NCBI GenBank assembly: GCA_022813625.1
Contig: JAKLMB010000014.1
Location: 824,845-888,844 of the forward strand
Direction of reading: 5' to 3'
Length of the DNA: 64,000 nucleotides
Origin: Aaosphaeria pasadenensis
Taxonomy: Eukaryota > Ascomycota > Dothideomycetes > Pleosporales
Shown: piece by piece, positions 1-10,583 of the stretch
Layout of the letters: each line of letters opens with the position of its first letter
Numbering within the stretch: the first letter of the stretch is position 1
Made by a program: the position numbers and the translations under genes
The notes under the pieces: model-generated
Databases searched by the model: none
Seen by the model: the letters and a program-made list of their open reading frames with translations, nothing else
What the model was told of the DNA's origin: nothing

Positions 1-1
1 T

Positions 2-565
2 GCTGGAGTCATCGCGGCAGACCTTGCAAGCTCACCGCCGCATGCCGCCATTCTTGTTGAAGATGCTAGCAAGTTCGCCGAGAATGTGACTCTCTACACA
101 AATGGAGATCATGAACTTGCAAAGGCTATATCGACTATTTTGGTACAGAAAGGCGAGTCTCATATTTCCATCGATCCGCGAAAGATTATCAGGCTCGCAA
201 AAAACACAACAAGCAATGGTATTACGCTGTCATTCAGTGATGGCAATGACCGTACCGAGAGTTTTCTTGTCCATCAGCCAGCTACTAAGATGGCCGAAGG
301 CATTGTGGGTGAGCTAGGTCTAGAGACGAACGCTCGAGGGGATATTGTTACGAAGATGCCGTTTTACCAGACCAATGTCCCCGGGGTTTTCGCAGCAGGA
401 GATTCAGCCAATCCTTTTAAGAACATACCAAGTGCAATTTTCCAAGGAGCAAACGCAGGCGCTGGAATTGCAAGAGAACTTCCCAGGCGGTTTACAAGAC
501 ATTCAACAAATAGACTCAAAAGTGGTGGCTTAACTACCTGGTTCACCAATTGGATTCGTGCTTAG
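2..565 (+). CDS. GliT-type thioredoxin-reductase-like dithiol oxidase (3' part)
   Basis: The reading frame is open from base 2 to a TAG at 563-565, so the gene enters from the left and about 187 C-terminal residues are visible. The end of the protein has the FAD-binding GD signature of the class II pyridine nucleotide-disulphide oxidoreductases (VPGVFAAGDSANPFKNIPSA), followed by the QGANAGAGIARE helix. The CxxC redox pair would lie upstream and cannot be seen. In ETP clusters this family (GliT, SirT) closes the disulphide of the diketopiperazine dithiol using FAD and oxygen and gives self-protection. The neighbouring GliI-, GliG-, GliM- and NRPS-like genes make that role more likely than general thioredoxin reduction. 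Family assignment is firm; the specific role is inferred from context. Confidence 0.85.
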   Translation, partial: AGVIAADLASSPPHAAILVEDASKFAENVTLYTNGDHELAKAISTILVQKGESHISIDPRKIIRLAKNTTSNGITLSFSDGNDRTESFLVHQPATKMAEGIVGELGLETNARGDIVTKMPFYQTNVPGVFAAGDSANPFKNIPSAIFQGANAGAGIARELPRRFTRHSTNRLKSGGLTTWFTNWIRA

Positions 566-745
566 TCGTACCTACGTAGTCGGTCGTATGAAAATGGATA
601 TTCGGTGGGGGGGAGATATTTCAGAGACTGCTACAGAACCCCATGTTTGTTTCTCTCAAGAAGCAATAGAAACTGAAATAAATATTTACCGCTTGTTGAG
701 TATGGCATCTGCTGAAAAGATGTCTTGACCAGAAAGTAGCTCAGA

Positions 746-756
746 TCGGGTACCGG
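746..756 (+). promoter_or_regulatory. TCGGN3CCGG site upstream of the AsaB-like gene
   Basis: TCGGGTACCGG, about 100 bp before the ATG at 857. It is an everted CGG/CCG pair spaced by three bases, as bound by dimeric Zn2Cys6 regulators. It is one of seven sites of this form in the cluster's promoters. Confidence 0.6.
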
Positions 757-856
757 TGAACATGTCATCCCGGACCCCGCCTAACAGAAACTTAAAACCA
801 GCCACTTTACCTCTTCTTCGTGAGGGTATTGTTATAACTCTGTTACCCTATGTATC

Positions 857-1906
857 ATGGCCTCTGTCCAAGCTTGCATGTCATTTCTGGAACCTTGGCC
901 GTCCACAGCCGAGAAAGAGTCGCCTTACGTTCGCGGAATCGTCGAGGAGCAGTATCCCTCCACTAATTTCAAGAACGAAGATCAAACAGTGCAATTTACT
1001 GATGCAAGATTGATAAAAGAGCTATTCACACTTGACAACAATGGATTCGCGTGGACGAACAGTTCTGCCCTCCCCGATCAAGTGCTGGACGTGATCAGGT
1101 CCAAGGAAAAAGAACGGGTCATGGGCGTATACTATCCTTTGGTGGAGAAGCTGTTGAAGGACACACTAGGAGCGACGCGTGTAATAATTTTCGATCATAC
1201 GTACCGAAAACGAGACCCTAGTTTGGATCTTAAAGCAAATCCGAATGAGAGAGAACAGCCTGCGACAGTAGTCAGTTCAACCATCACTGTCCGTACTCTA
1301 AATACATGCTAAGACGATATAGGCCCACTGCGATCAGTACGGTTGAAATACCTGCCATGCGGAAGAATAAACTAACATCGTCGAGATCTGCTCTTGGTGC
1401 TAGTCGACGCGTGGAACGTCATGCGGGCGATGATGCTGAACGACTTCTTAAGGGAAGATGTCAATTGATCAAGTGAGCCTTATGAACTCCTCTATCTGAT
1501 TCATCTAACGTTCTACAGCGTCTGGAGACCCATCAGCGGAGTTGTGGAGGATTGGCCGCTTGCGATGATGGATTTTCAGTCAATGAAATCATCCGAAGTC
1601 CATCCAACAAATATTTTTAGACAGGCACACGATTTCATTGGACAGACTGTTGGAATCAATTATACGCCCGAGCAAAAGTGGTACTATCTTGAGAAGCAAA
1701 CTCCAGAGGAGGTGACATTGATCAAGATCTGGGACAATAAAGACGATATTGCAAATAGTAAGTATTACTCACGATTCTGAAGAAAGCGCTAAGACTAGAG
1801 ATCAGTGTGCGCACATTCTGCTTTTCAACATCCGGACCATGAAAGAGCAATCATACCTCGTGAAAGCATAGAGGTGAGGTGCTTGGTATTTTATGAGAAC
1901 TCATAG
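857..1906 (+). pseudogene. AsaB / GA4-desaturase-type oxygenase, damaged in the centre
   Basis: The N-terminal exon (from 857) matches the AsaB/CmcJ/GA4-desaturase family: PYVRGIVEEQY, FTLDNNGFAW, YYPLVEKLL and IIFDHTYRKRDP. The C-terminal part is also good: VWRPISGVVEDWPLA, YYLEKQTPEEVTLIK, HSAFQHP and IPRESIEVRCLVFY, stop at 1904-1906. Introns 1473-1518 and 1758-1805 splice in frame. Between about 1268 and 1390 the reading frame changes. No GT-AG junction I can find keeps both the frame and the conserved HxD metal-binding segment: the short stretch where it should sit (about 1376-1389) looks altered by small indels. The family is of hydroxylases/desaturases of the 2-oxoglutarate/iron type. 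I call it a probable pseudogene; a non-canonical intron is the alternative. It lies between the GliT-like gene and the MFS gene. Confidence 0.65.
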
Positions 1907-2194
1907 GTATGAGCGCTATATTTTGGCTATTGATCTCTGTCAAAAAATAGTCTTCATGCAGTTCCCATATGTTGTTTCGAAAATAAAACGAAATAGCCTT
2001 TGAGAGGCTGCTAGTAAGGCGGTTCATGTTGCATGTAAGATAGCAAATATATCACGAGGTTTCTATATCTTTCTACAATTTATGTGTAGTTATTTTTTTT
2101 TCAATAAACATCACCGGAACATCTATACACCAGATGGTTCGGCCAGGATGTGGGTAGCAACCTAGGCTTTCACTGGTTGACTACTAATGATAGT

Positions 2195-3629
2195 CTAACG
2201 TACTGGAAACAAACTGCATACGAACAGACCCAACGATATGATCATCAGTCCAGAACCAAGGAAAAATACTTCCCCGCCTGCCGTTTTGTAGCTTTGCCAC
2301 CCTCCAAGAACGACAGGTCCCAGCACATCTCCCATCGTCTCCATCATGGCTAGTGCCGCAAGAACTTCCGCTCTTCGAGACCCAATATGTCCAGAAATGC
2401 CGTGCGCTTTGACGAATGACGGTGTAGGTAGTCCCAATGCCAACAGGGCAGCTGCGACATACACTTGCCAGGCTTCAGATGAGAAACCAAGGGCGACTAG
2501 TGACAAAGCTTGACATCCAAATGAAAGAACCGCAAGAGTACTATTTTCCACTTTCGTTTCCACACCATGTGAACTTTCCCGGGATAACATCTGATAAATC
2601 TTTGGCATAACATACACGCTCACGAAGATGTATAGCGCGCCAATTGAGTGCACCAGGCTGATCAGGAAGCCGTTCTCTCTACCAGTAAATCCGAACTCAA
2701 TGGAAGTATGAATCAGTAGGGCGCTGAAGATGTATGATTGGACCACGTTATAAAAGAGTAAACTGAGGCCACAAAAGAGGGTTGAATGGTTCCTAGCCAA
2801 GGCTTGCAGTGGTAGAATGAAAATCTTCAATGTTGCGTACGACGTTTGTTCAACTTCTGAATCTTCCTCCGGGCGGGGATTCTCCGAGTCATCGATGGTA
2901 ACCACTTTCGGATGCACTATGAGTTGCAAGTATGCAGCTGCAAGTGCGAAAAGCGTAATTGCGGCGACAAAACTGATCGAAGAGTTTGTGAACCATCCGG
3001 CAACGAATGGTGATGTCGATATTCCGACCATGTACAAGGCTAGTGAGTAGCCGATAAACGACGATGCTTTCTCTGCTCTTGGATGTTGTGTATACGCAGT
3101 ATTGAGCGCAAAGTGCAATATGTTGTCGGATGCGAGACCGTCAAACAATTTACTGGACAGCGCTACGTATATGTTTTGTAGATTTTCTTGTCTCTGTTAG
3201 CTTAGGCATAATTCAAGCTGCAGCATCTTACTGACTTCCCACAAATAGCATCATAGGACTCATAGAGCGAATGGTAATCCAGCAGGTTAGTCCGAGTTTT
3301 AGTTTTGTTTTCGTGATTCTTTGGAGGGGACCCAACGAGGCTATTCCAAGGATGTTCGATATCGCCGTCGCAACCGCTACATAACCGGAAAATCTATTCG
3401 TTTCTTGTCCTTTACAATGGGTTGCATCCTTGCAAAGGAGTGTCGCGTATGTGTAGTAAGCGGTTGCAGAAGTGGAAGATAGGGCTAATGCAGAGAGAAG
3501 AGCGAGCGGAAGTACCAGTACTGGAGGCAGATAAGTTGTTCTGCTGATAGATCCGCTTCCAGCTTCATTCTGATCTGTGTTCTCTCCATTATCCAGTAGA
3601 TTTGTTTGCTCTGAAGGTGGGCCAACCAT
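2195..3629 (-). CDS. MFS efflux transporter of the ETP-like cluster
   Basis: Two exons, 3629-3232 and 3191-2195, join in frame across a 40-nt intron (acceptor chosen to keep the frame) to give about 464 aa. The protein has a hydrophilic N-terminus of about 35 residues and then a run of hydrophobic helices. A charged central loop (around HPKVVTIDDSENPRPEEDSE) separates two six-helix halves, as expected for the major facilitator superfamily. It is divergent and lacks the textbook DHA1 or DHA2 signature, so the substrate cannot be read from sequence. It is transcribed divergently from the O-methyltransferase across a 188-bp promoter holding one TCGGN3CCGG site. GliA-like export of the cluster product is the natural inference. 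Confidence 0.8.
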
Positions 3630-3721
3630 ATTGTGTTTTTCTTTTGAGGAGATTCGTTGAACGATGCACTTTTCTAGTTTGCGCTGATGTAGATGTCGTG
3701 GGGGGCAAAATCACAGTACAT

Positions 3722-3732
3722 CCGGTAGCCGA
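3722..3732 (-). promoter_or_regulatory. TCGGN3CCGG site in the MFS/O-methyltransferase promoter
   Basis: CCGGTAGCCGA on the + strand (TCGGCTACCGG on the - strand), midway between the divergent starts at 3629 and 3818. With one extra base, the 12-mer TCCGGTAGCCGA at 3721-3732 recurs exactly at 10227-10238 in the NRPS promoter. Confidence 0.65.
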
Positions 3733-3817
3733 GCGGAACTCTTTTCTTCGATTCGTCTTATTATATGAACGGTGAACATCGCGACAATGATAAAACATCA
3801 CGAAGAGGAGAACCAAA

Positions 3818-5118
3818 ATGGCCGATATTATTCTTCAAAAACTCATAGTAGACTTGAAATATGCACTCCAAGGGTTGCGATCCGATACCACTTTGCAGAA
3901 AGCCCTCCATGACGAAAATGCATTGCCAGACAAAGCCCTTTCGGGTCTTTCATCAGAAGCGCTAGACCTTCTCTCTGAGACGAGGCTTGAGCTTGAGCCC
4001 AGCCAAATGGTCCTTGCGGATCACTTCATGGGTAGAGTACCTTTTTTACTCGGTCGAATGTCTTGCTAAGGTTGTCAGGGTATATGAGCACGAAAGCTCT
4101 GTGTGCTGCAGTTGATCTGAACCTTCCGGATATCATGCGCGCTGGACCTGTGTTATTCGATAATCTTTGCGAAGCAGCCAATGCTCGACCCGATCGATTG
4201 CGTCAAATAATGCGCACCCTGGTCAACAACGGCGTATTCTCATATGACCCCACGAAAGACCTATATCAAAACAACAGGGCGTCTCAATTGTTACTATCTG
4301 ACCATTGGACACAATGGCGCAATTGGGTAGACCTTTACGGCAACGAGTTCTACGATATGTCGCGTGGTATCCCGCTTTCTTGCAGAAAGGATGCTGTACG
4401 TGCCCCAGCGCAAATTAACTTCGAGACAGATAAGAGCATGTTTGTATACTTCACGGAACAAGGCTGGATGCCTAAATTTTTCAAGACTTTGAGTGGAGGT
4501 GCGATTGCGATGGCGCCAGGGATACTCCAGGACTACCCGTGGCAGGAAGTATCCGATGGGACAATTCTTGATCTGGGTGGCGGGAGTGGCGGACTGATTG
4601 CATTGCTACTTCGTGGGCTTCCAACATTGAAAGGCGGCGTCTTCGATCTTGCTAAAGGTATCGAGCAAGCAAGAATAAACTTCCATGGCGAGGTCGGAGA
4701 GTACAAAGATGTTGGCTCGCGCGTGCCAGAGGAGAATCTCATTATCGGAGATTTCTTGCAAGAGGTGCCGAGCTTCGAACTATACACCATGAAGTGGTGT
4801 CTGCACGACTGGGATGATGAAAATGCGACTACAATACTGCAGAACATACGGCGCGCAATTCGCAAAACCCCTCTCAGTCGGCTCGTAATCCTGGAATCTA
4901 TTCTCCAAGACGGTCATACAGGGAGGATGTCTCGCTATGGAGATCTGAACATGATGGTCGCTGTCGGTGGCCGGGAAAGGGATCGGAGTGACTGGGATCG
5001 CCTAGCAGGCTCGAGTGGTTGGAGGCTGAACAGAATCTTTGGTCTTAGGAATGCGTGGCCTTCAGCCATCGAGTTCGTCCCTGACTGGGACTGGACGCAG
5101 GGTCTCTCATGCACGTAA
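3818..5118 (+). CDS. SAM-dependent O-methyltransferase (GliM-like, COMT class)
   Basis: Exons 3818-4031 and 4079-5118 give 417 aa; the alternative acceptor at 4071 would run into a stop, so 4079 is used. The N-terminal helical dimerisation region (about 1-110, including the YMSTKALCAAVDL helix) precedes a Rossmann methyltransferase domain. SAM motif I is DGTILDLGGGSGGL at about residue 245, and the catalytic-region motif KWCLHDWDDE lies further on, as in plant and fungal COMT-type enzymes. GliM has this architecture in the gliotoxin cluster. The acceptor could be a phenolic or N-hydroxyl oxygen; the sequence does not tell which. It shares a bidirectional promoter with the MFS gene. Confidence 0.88.
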
Positions 5119-5263
5119 TAATTGCATTAGACTTTTCTGACATTATTTCCGATAATGTTCTCTTTCATAGAATTCATGCATGTGGTGGAGGTCACATGTT
5201 GTAACCGTCAATCGACTCAACAGGAGGAAACGCAAATCAAGAAGTGAAAATGACTGGAGCGCG

Positions 5264-6712
5264 TCATGATTTTTCTGAAATCCCAGAGTAAACTGTCCCC
5301 ATCCTTTGAATCGCTTCTTGTAACACTTCTGGTTCTACAGCAAAAAGCACTCGAGCCCAGCCCTTCTCGGCGTCCGGCCCATGGTATGCTTTCCCTCCAC
5401 TTACCAATACGCCAGCGGCCTTGAGCTTGCTGATCATCTCCGCTTCCTCTTCCCAGGTCTTTGCGTCTATCAGACGTGCAAACACATACAAACCTGCGTT
5501 TGCTGGGAAGTATTGAATATCATACTGTTTGAAAAAACCGGTAAGCGTTTTGTATGCAATGCTCAGTCTCTCGGCATTATCCTTTATCAGCAAAGGCAGC
5601 TGCGGTGACGACAGTAGTTTGATGGTACAGATAGCCGATAGTGAAGAAGTTTGGGTGTTCGCTGCCAATGCAAGGCCAACGGCCATCCCAGGGTTTGCTT
5701 GAGTTACGGTGACGCCCTGCGTTCGATTAGCTCATGCTTGGGAGTCGGATTCTATTGGGTTCACCATTCGAAAACCACTTTGACCGAAGTCTTTACTCAT
5801 GCTCCAAACTACATGGACACGTGACGGGTCAACTCCAATACTGTCAAGATTGATCGATAATGCGGACACGAAATGATGATTCTCAATAATTTCCGGATTG
5901 GGGAATTTGGAGAGAGCATAGATTTCGTCCGATATGAAGTGGAGATCATGTTTCTCGCAAAATCGTAAACACCCCTCAAGAACACTTTTTGGGTAGCAAA
6001 CTGCGAGAGGATTATGTGGATTTGTGATTATGAGCGCTTTGATTGGGATGGTTGCATTTTCGTAAGCCTGTTCGAGCGCGCTAAGAAGTTTGTCGCTGAA
6101 GTTGTCATCGAAGGATGGCAAGGACACCAACACTGGCGTGACAGAGGAGCGAACCCGAAATCCGAAATCGAAACCATCTGCATTATCTCTCGGTCAGAGA
6201 AGCTGTACCTGTGATGGTGACAACTTTTCACTTACTCCAATAAGGTCCGGGCGTCAGAATCCCTTCACCAGGATCGCAGATGTTGTAAAGAAGCGTATCT
6301 ACACAAGCCATAGCGCCCGGTGCCGTGGCAAGATGGGAAGGTTCGACGGGTGTATATGGCGCGAAGTAGTCATTGAAAAAATTTGCATATGCTTCTAATA
6401 GCTCCGGATCGCCTGAGAAGCCTTTTGGGTACGAAAAGTGCTGGGGTATAAATCAGTTCCACGAACGCTTGTACTCATCATGCTCCATTCAACTTGGCTA
6501 ACCTTGGGAAGCAGGTCTTGCGCGATAGCATCTTTACAAATATCAATCAGCTCTGGGCGTAACAGCCAATTTTCTGCCGTTGAAAGATCGATGTTGGTGT
6601 TCACTTTCTTTGATCTCTCAGCAACAACATCCTTGATCTTAGGTAGAATCCCCTCAACGGTTGCCCATCCACGTTTGGATAATTTTGGCTGCACGTCAGT
6701 TTTGTCCGACAT
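5264..6712 (-). CDS. ACC-synthase-like PLP enzyme, GliI-type C-S lyase
   Basis: Four exons (6712-6503, 6440-6236, 6177-5765, 5716-5264) give 426 aa. The start at 6712 (MSDKTDVQPKLSKRG) is preferred over upstream non-ATG codons. Features of the class I aminotransferase/ACC synthase fold are present: NWLLRPEL near the N-terminus, HFSYPKGFSGDPELL, GPYWNGFDFGF, ITNPHNPL, and the PLP lysine in VVWSMSKDFGQSGFRMG. GliI of this family cleaves the bis-cysteinyl or glutathione-derived adduct to give the dithiol. Pairing with the GST at 17.5-18.4 kb supports a sulphurisation role here. It is transcribed divergently from the ABC transporter. Confidence 0.88.
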
Positions 6713-6823
6713 TTCGGTATTGCACTGGCCTGGAATGAAAAATATAATATGTGTTGCCACAGGCGCTAGGTGCCGATAAATGTAGTTGTTGCTGTTATCG
6801 GATTCGTAGACTGCCTATATCAG

Positions 6824-6834
6824 CCGGCTCCCGA
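6824..6834 (-). promoter_or_regulatory. TCGGN3CCGG site in the GliI-like/ABC promoter
   Basis: CCGGCTCCCGA on the + strand, between the divergent starts at 6712 and 6943. Same core and flanks as the other cluster sites, with a different 3-base spacer. Confidence 0.6.
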
Positions 6835-6942
6835 TCGAAAGGCATAGTAAGCGCCGCGATTTCATAGCCCGGTCAATTAACATAATCAAGATTATAACCT
6901 TCGCGCGTTTTCAACTTCTGACTTTCAGCGGCTCGAACGAAA

Positions 6943-9739
6943 ATGAAGCTGGAAACAAGCGTATTGGTTTACGCTTACCCACTTTCTCTGTACGCCGTCC
7001 GGCTTTTGTGTCCACTCGCCTTTCGCCGGCAGACGGACCATGTCGCGAAGGAGAAAGCGCGAAGGTTCAATACGATAATTTGGTACCTTCAGTGCGTACT
7101 ATCTTTATTAATGGTAAATTTCCTTATTGCCATAGACATGCATGATGATGGTATCTAATTCTAGTTGAAGCTCATGACCGTTGGCTTCGCTGTTCCAGCA
7201 TACATCTCCGCTATTCGTCATGACAAAGGAATTCTATTAAACGAAGCCTTCCTCGTAAGTCGTAGATCAGAGATTAGGAGAATTTTTGACTTATGTTCTC
7301 AATAGATTTCTTACGCCTCTGTTGCGCTCTACTATCTTGCTGGTCTACTTCCCGATCCAGTTGACGATTTCGCACCCGGAGCTTCTAATTTTTGTGTTTG
7401 GATAGTTGGGCTGTCCTTTGAGGGATTACTATGGACTTTTTACGTGAGGTCCCTCAACTCCTTCGCTACGCCGCATCTTGTGTTGGAAATTTTCAGGATG
7501 GCTGTCCTGCTCATGATGATCTCTGCATATGCAGCCGCTAAATGGAACCATGTCGCCAGAAAAGTCCATTCTCAAGAGACGGACAGGCTCCTTGATTCGA
7601 ATGGGAATGACTCAAATGGATACGGATCAATTGGCGGAAACACCATCCCGGCCACCAAGACTGCACCAGAACGTAAAGCGGGATGGTTGGACTATTTCAT
7701 TGGCTTCCGGATCTTATTCCCCTACATATGGTAACTTCCATATCACAGTGTTAGCTATGGATTTTCGCTGACTTCCATACAGGCCTTCCAACTCTCATAA
7801 GCAACAACTTATATTTTTGGCGAGTTTGATCTTGGTCATTGCTCAAAGATTGATCAATATTTTGGTACCATGGCAACTTGAGATTTTGGTCGCTTCACTT
7901 GGACAGGGAAAAATGCCATACAAGAACATCGCTTTGTATGTCACCTGCCGCGCTCTTCAAGGCCAACAAGGGATTCTTGGCTCAGCTCGGGCTATCCTAT
8001 GGATTCCAGTCAGCCAATCACTTTTCCGGAGACTAACCTGCGCGGCGTTCGAACACATCTTGGGACTGTCGCTCGAGATGCACCTCAGCAAGCGCATTGG
8101 CGAAGTAATGAGTGCTCTCAATAAAGGCAGTGCCTTGAACACATTCTTGGATGGGTTTGCGTTTCAATTATTTCCAATGGTTTTTGATCTAGGCATTGCT
8201 GCTATCTACTTCCTCGTACGAGTCGATGCAGTGTATGCCTTAATCATTATTGGGGTAATGTGGAGTTACATCTACATGACAATTTACATGGCCCAGTGGC
8301 GCGCAGAGGCGCGCAGGGAGATGGCTAAACGAGATCGAGAAATGGATGCCGCAAAGTATGTTGCATCTTTCGGACCACACATGGACAAGAGAAGCTGATT
8401 TTATCTCTTAGAATGGATACAATGATGTCCTACGAAACCGTTCACCACAACGTCGCCGTTCCGCTCGAGGTGGAGAGATTTGATACCCATGTTTCTGCCT
8501 ATCAGAAATCAGAGTTTTTGGTATTGTTCTCACTCAACGCCCTGAACATCACTCAGAATATGGTTCTTACCGTGGGCATTCTTCTAGTGGTTCTCATATC
8601 ATCCTTCCAAATATCACTAGGTGTTCAATCGGTAGCTATGTTTGTCGGTATTCTGGGCTACATGACCCAACTACAAGCGCCTCTACAGTTCTTCGGTAGC
8701 TTTTACAATCAGGTCCAGACTAACTTGGTCGAAGCCGAGCGCATGCTTGATTTGGTAAGTACGAGGGAGCTTATCAATTGTCGAATTACTCCAAGCTAAG
8801 AAAATTATCAGTTCAAGCAGAAGCCAACTATAGTTGACTCCAAAGATGCTGTGGATCTCTTGCATTATTCTGGCCACATATCATTTCGAAATGTTTCATT
8901 CGCATACGACGCCCGTCAACCAATTCTTCGTAACATTTCATTCACCGTAAAGCCAGGCACTTCTACAGCCATTGTTGGCGAGAGTGGGAGCGGAAAGTCG
9001 ACCTGCTTGAAGCTGCTTTATCGTTTCTATGATACCAAAGATGGCAGCATCTTACTTGATGGTAAGGATTTACGGACTCTTAAGATCCAAAGTTTTCGGA
9101 AATACATAGCCATTGTACCACAGGATACTATTTTGTTCAACTCGAGTATCCTGTATAATCTGCTGTATGCAAACCCGAACGCTACCTTGGAAGAGGTACA
9201 CGAGGCCTGTCGTGCAGCTAGCATTCACGACAAAATTCTTACTTTCCCTGATGGGTACGAGACCAAAGTAGGCGAGCGAGGCCTGCGGCTCTCTGGGGGA
9301 GAGAAACAGCGTGTAAGTGTACGATAGTTCATTTGATTTCTCTCTCTAACATGGCGCAGATTGCGATAGCCCGAGCAATCTTGAAGAATCCGAAAGTCAT
9401 ATTAATGGATGAGGCTACAGCGAGTCTTGATTCCAGTACAGAGCAACAAATTCAAGGCGCCCTGGAGACTGTAACCAAAGGATTGACTACAATAACAATC
9501 GCGTAAGTAAAGCATGGAACTCCTCCACCAGAAGGCTAACTCCATCCAGCCATCGACTATCGACTATCACCGAATCTGACCAGATACTCGTCATGCATCA
9601 AGGAGAGATTGACGAGCGAGGTACTCACGAAGAATTACTGTCTTTGGGTGGTAGATACAAGACTATGTGGGAAAAGCAGATGAGCTTTGATGCTACTCAA
9701 GGTTCCTCGTCTGATAACAGCGACAGCTCAGTTGATTGA
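6943..9739 (+). CDS. HMT1-type half-size ABC transporter (ABCB)
   Basis: Eight exons (6943-7113, 7165-7254, 7306-7730, 7783-8355, 8412-8754, 8812-9312, 9360-9502, 9550-9739) join in frame to 811 aa. An N-terminal hydrophobic extension (TMD0-like, about residues 1-180) precedes one six-helix ABC membrane domain and one nucleotide-binding domain. The latter has Walker A GESGSGKST, Q-loop VPQDTILFNSS, signature LSGGEKQR, Walker B VILMDEATASLD and the switch HRLS. This order matches the heavy-metal-tolerance/ATM1-like group, whose Schizosaccharomyces member Hmt1 moves thiol peptides into the vacuole. In a cluster that builds glutathione adducts and dithiols, transport of thiol conjugates or vacuolar sequestration is a reasonable inference. 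Confidence 0.88.
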
Positions 9740-10227
9740 TAGTTTAGTTTGCCCTGTACTGTCGGGTACTGCCGTCTCATTCACAGAAACTAGAAAGACT
9801 CTATAGAAGAAAAGAATCACTGGACGAAAAGAGAATCCCTTATCTACGGCATGTTCCAAGGGAAATCTGGCTCTCTTTATCTGTTGCATCTATAGGCGAT
9901 AGTATTGTAATATTTAGATAAGCAAACATATGTTCAAGATTGCAAAGTCTGGTAGTGGCTGCATTTTGAGCGAAATAAGGCGAGGGTCTTTTCGACTTGC
10001 GTGACCTTTTCTGATTATTTCCCAACACCATGGAAGGGTCCTGCAGCGCTCTGACCATAGGGCAAGGGCAGGGAAGGTGAGTGAAGATCCATGCAGCATA
10101 TTGTCAGACTGCCGGCCGTTATGCAGAAAGGTTTCACATCTAAATGGTACAGCGAATAAATGGATGTTATTTGAACCCCGAGGACCCTTAAAACTGACTA
10201 AATGTCTGATCTGATTGGAACGATCGT

Positions 10228-10238
10228 CCGGTAGCCGA
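10228..10238 (-). promoter_or_regulatory. TCGGN3CCGG site 1 of the NRPS promoter
   Basis: CCGGTAGCCGA, about 350 bp before the NRPS ATG; identical over 12 bases (with the preceding T) to the site at 3721-3732. Confidence 0.65.
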
Positions 10239-10410
10239 TCATTGCCAGTGAAACAAAATTACGATTCTATTGACTCGTGATTAAACTATTACAGTTTGGG
10301 ATTTGTTCACTTGATTTTAATTTAGAGGAGTAAGGTCTACAGTGCAGTCGGGTTCCGATGGCGCCTATCTTTGGCGTCTATCATCTTTTGCTATTTCGCT
10401 GACTCACATA

Positions 10411-10421
10411 TCGGTATCCGG
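10411..10421 (+). promoter_or_regulatory. TCGGN3CCGG site 2 of the NRPS promoter
   Basis: TCGGTATCCGG, about 170 bp before the NRPS ATG. The NRPS is the only gene of the cluster with two sites. Confidence 0.6.
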
Positions 10422-10583
10422 TAAAACTCAAGTACGAATCCACACGACAAGAATCCCACATCGAATTGTGATCAGGCAACTGCAACGATCGTCACTTCAA
10501 TTATTGATACCTATGTAACACAACGAACTGAGGTCCCTGATATTCCAACATTTGCGAATGAAGGATTCCAACTCGGCTTCCAA

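Larger units (their letters stand above)
9740..10583. other. NRPS promoter region; no missing adenylation domain here
   Basis: This 840-bp gap holds the terminator side of the ABC gene and the NRPS promoter with two TCGGN3CCGG sites. I found no coding remnant of an adenylation domain. The NRPS frame stays open upstream of its ATG to a stop at 10422-10424, but without an in-frame ATG. Confidence 0.6.
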
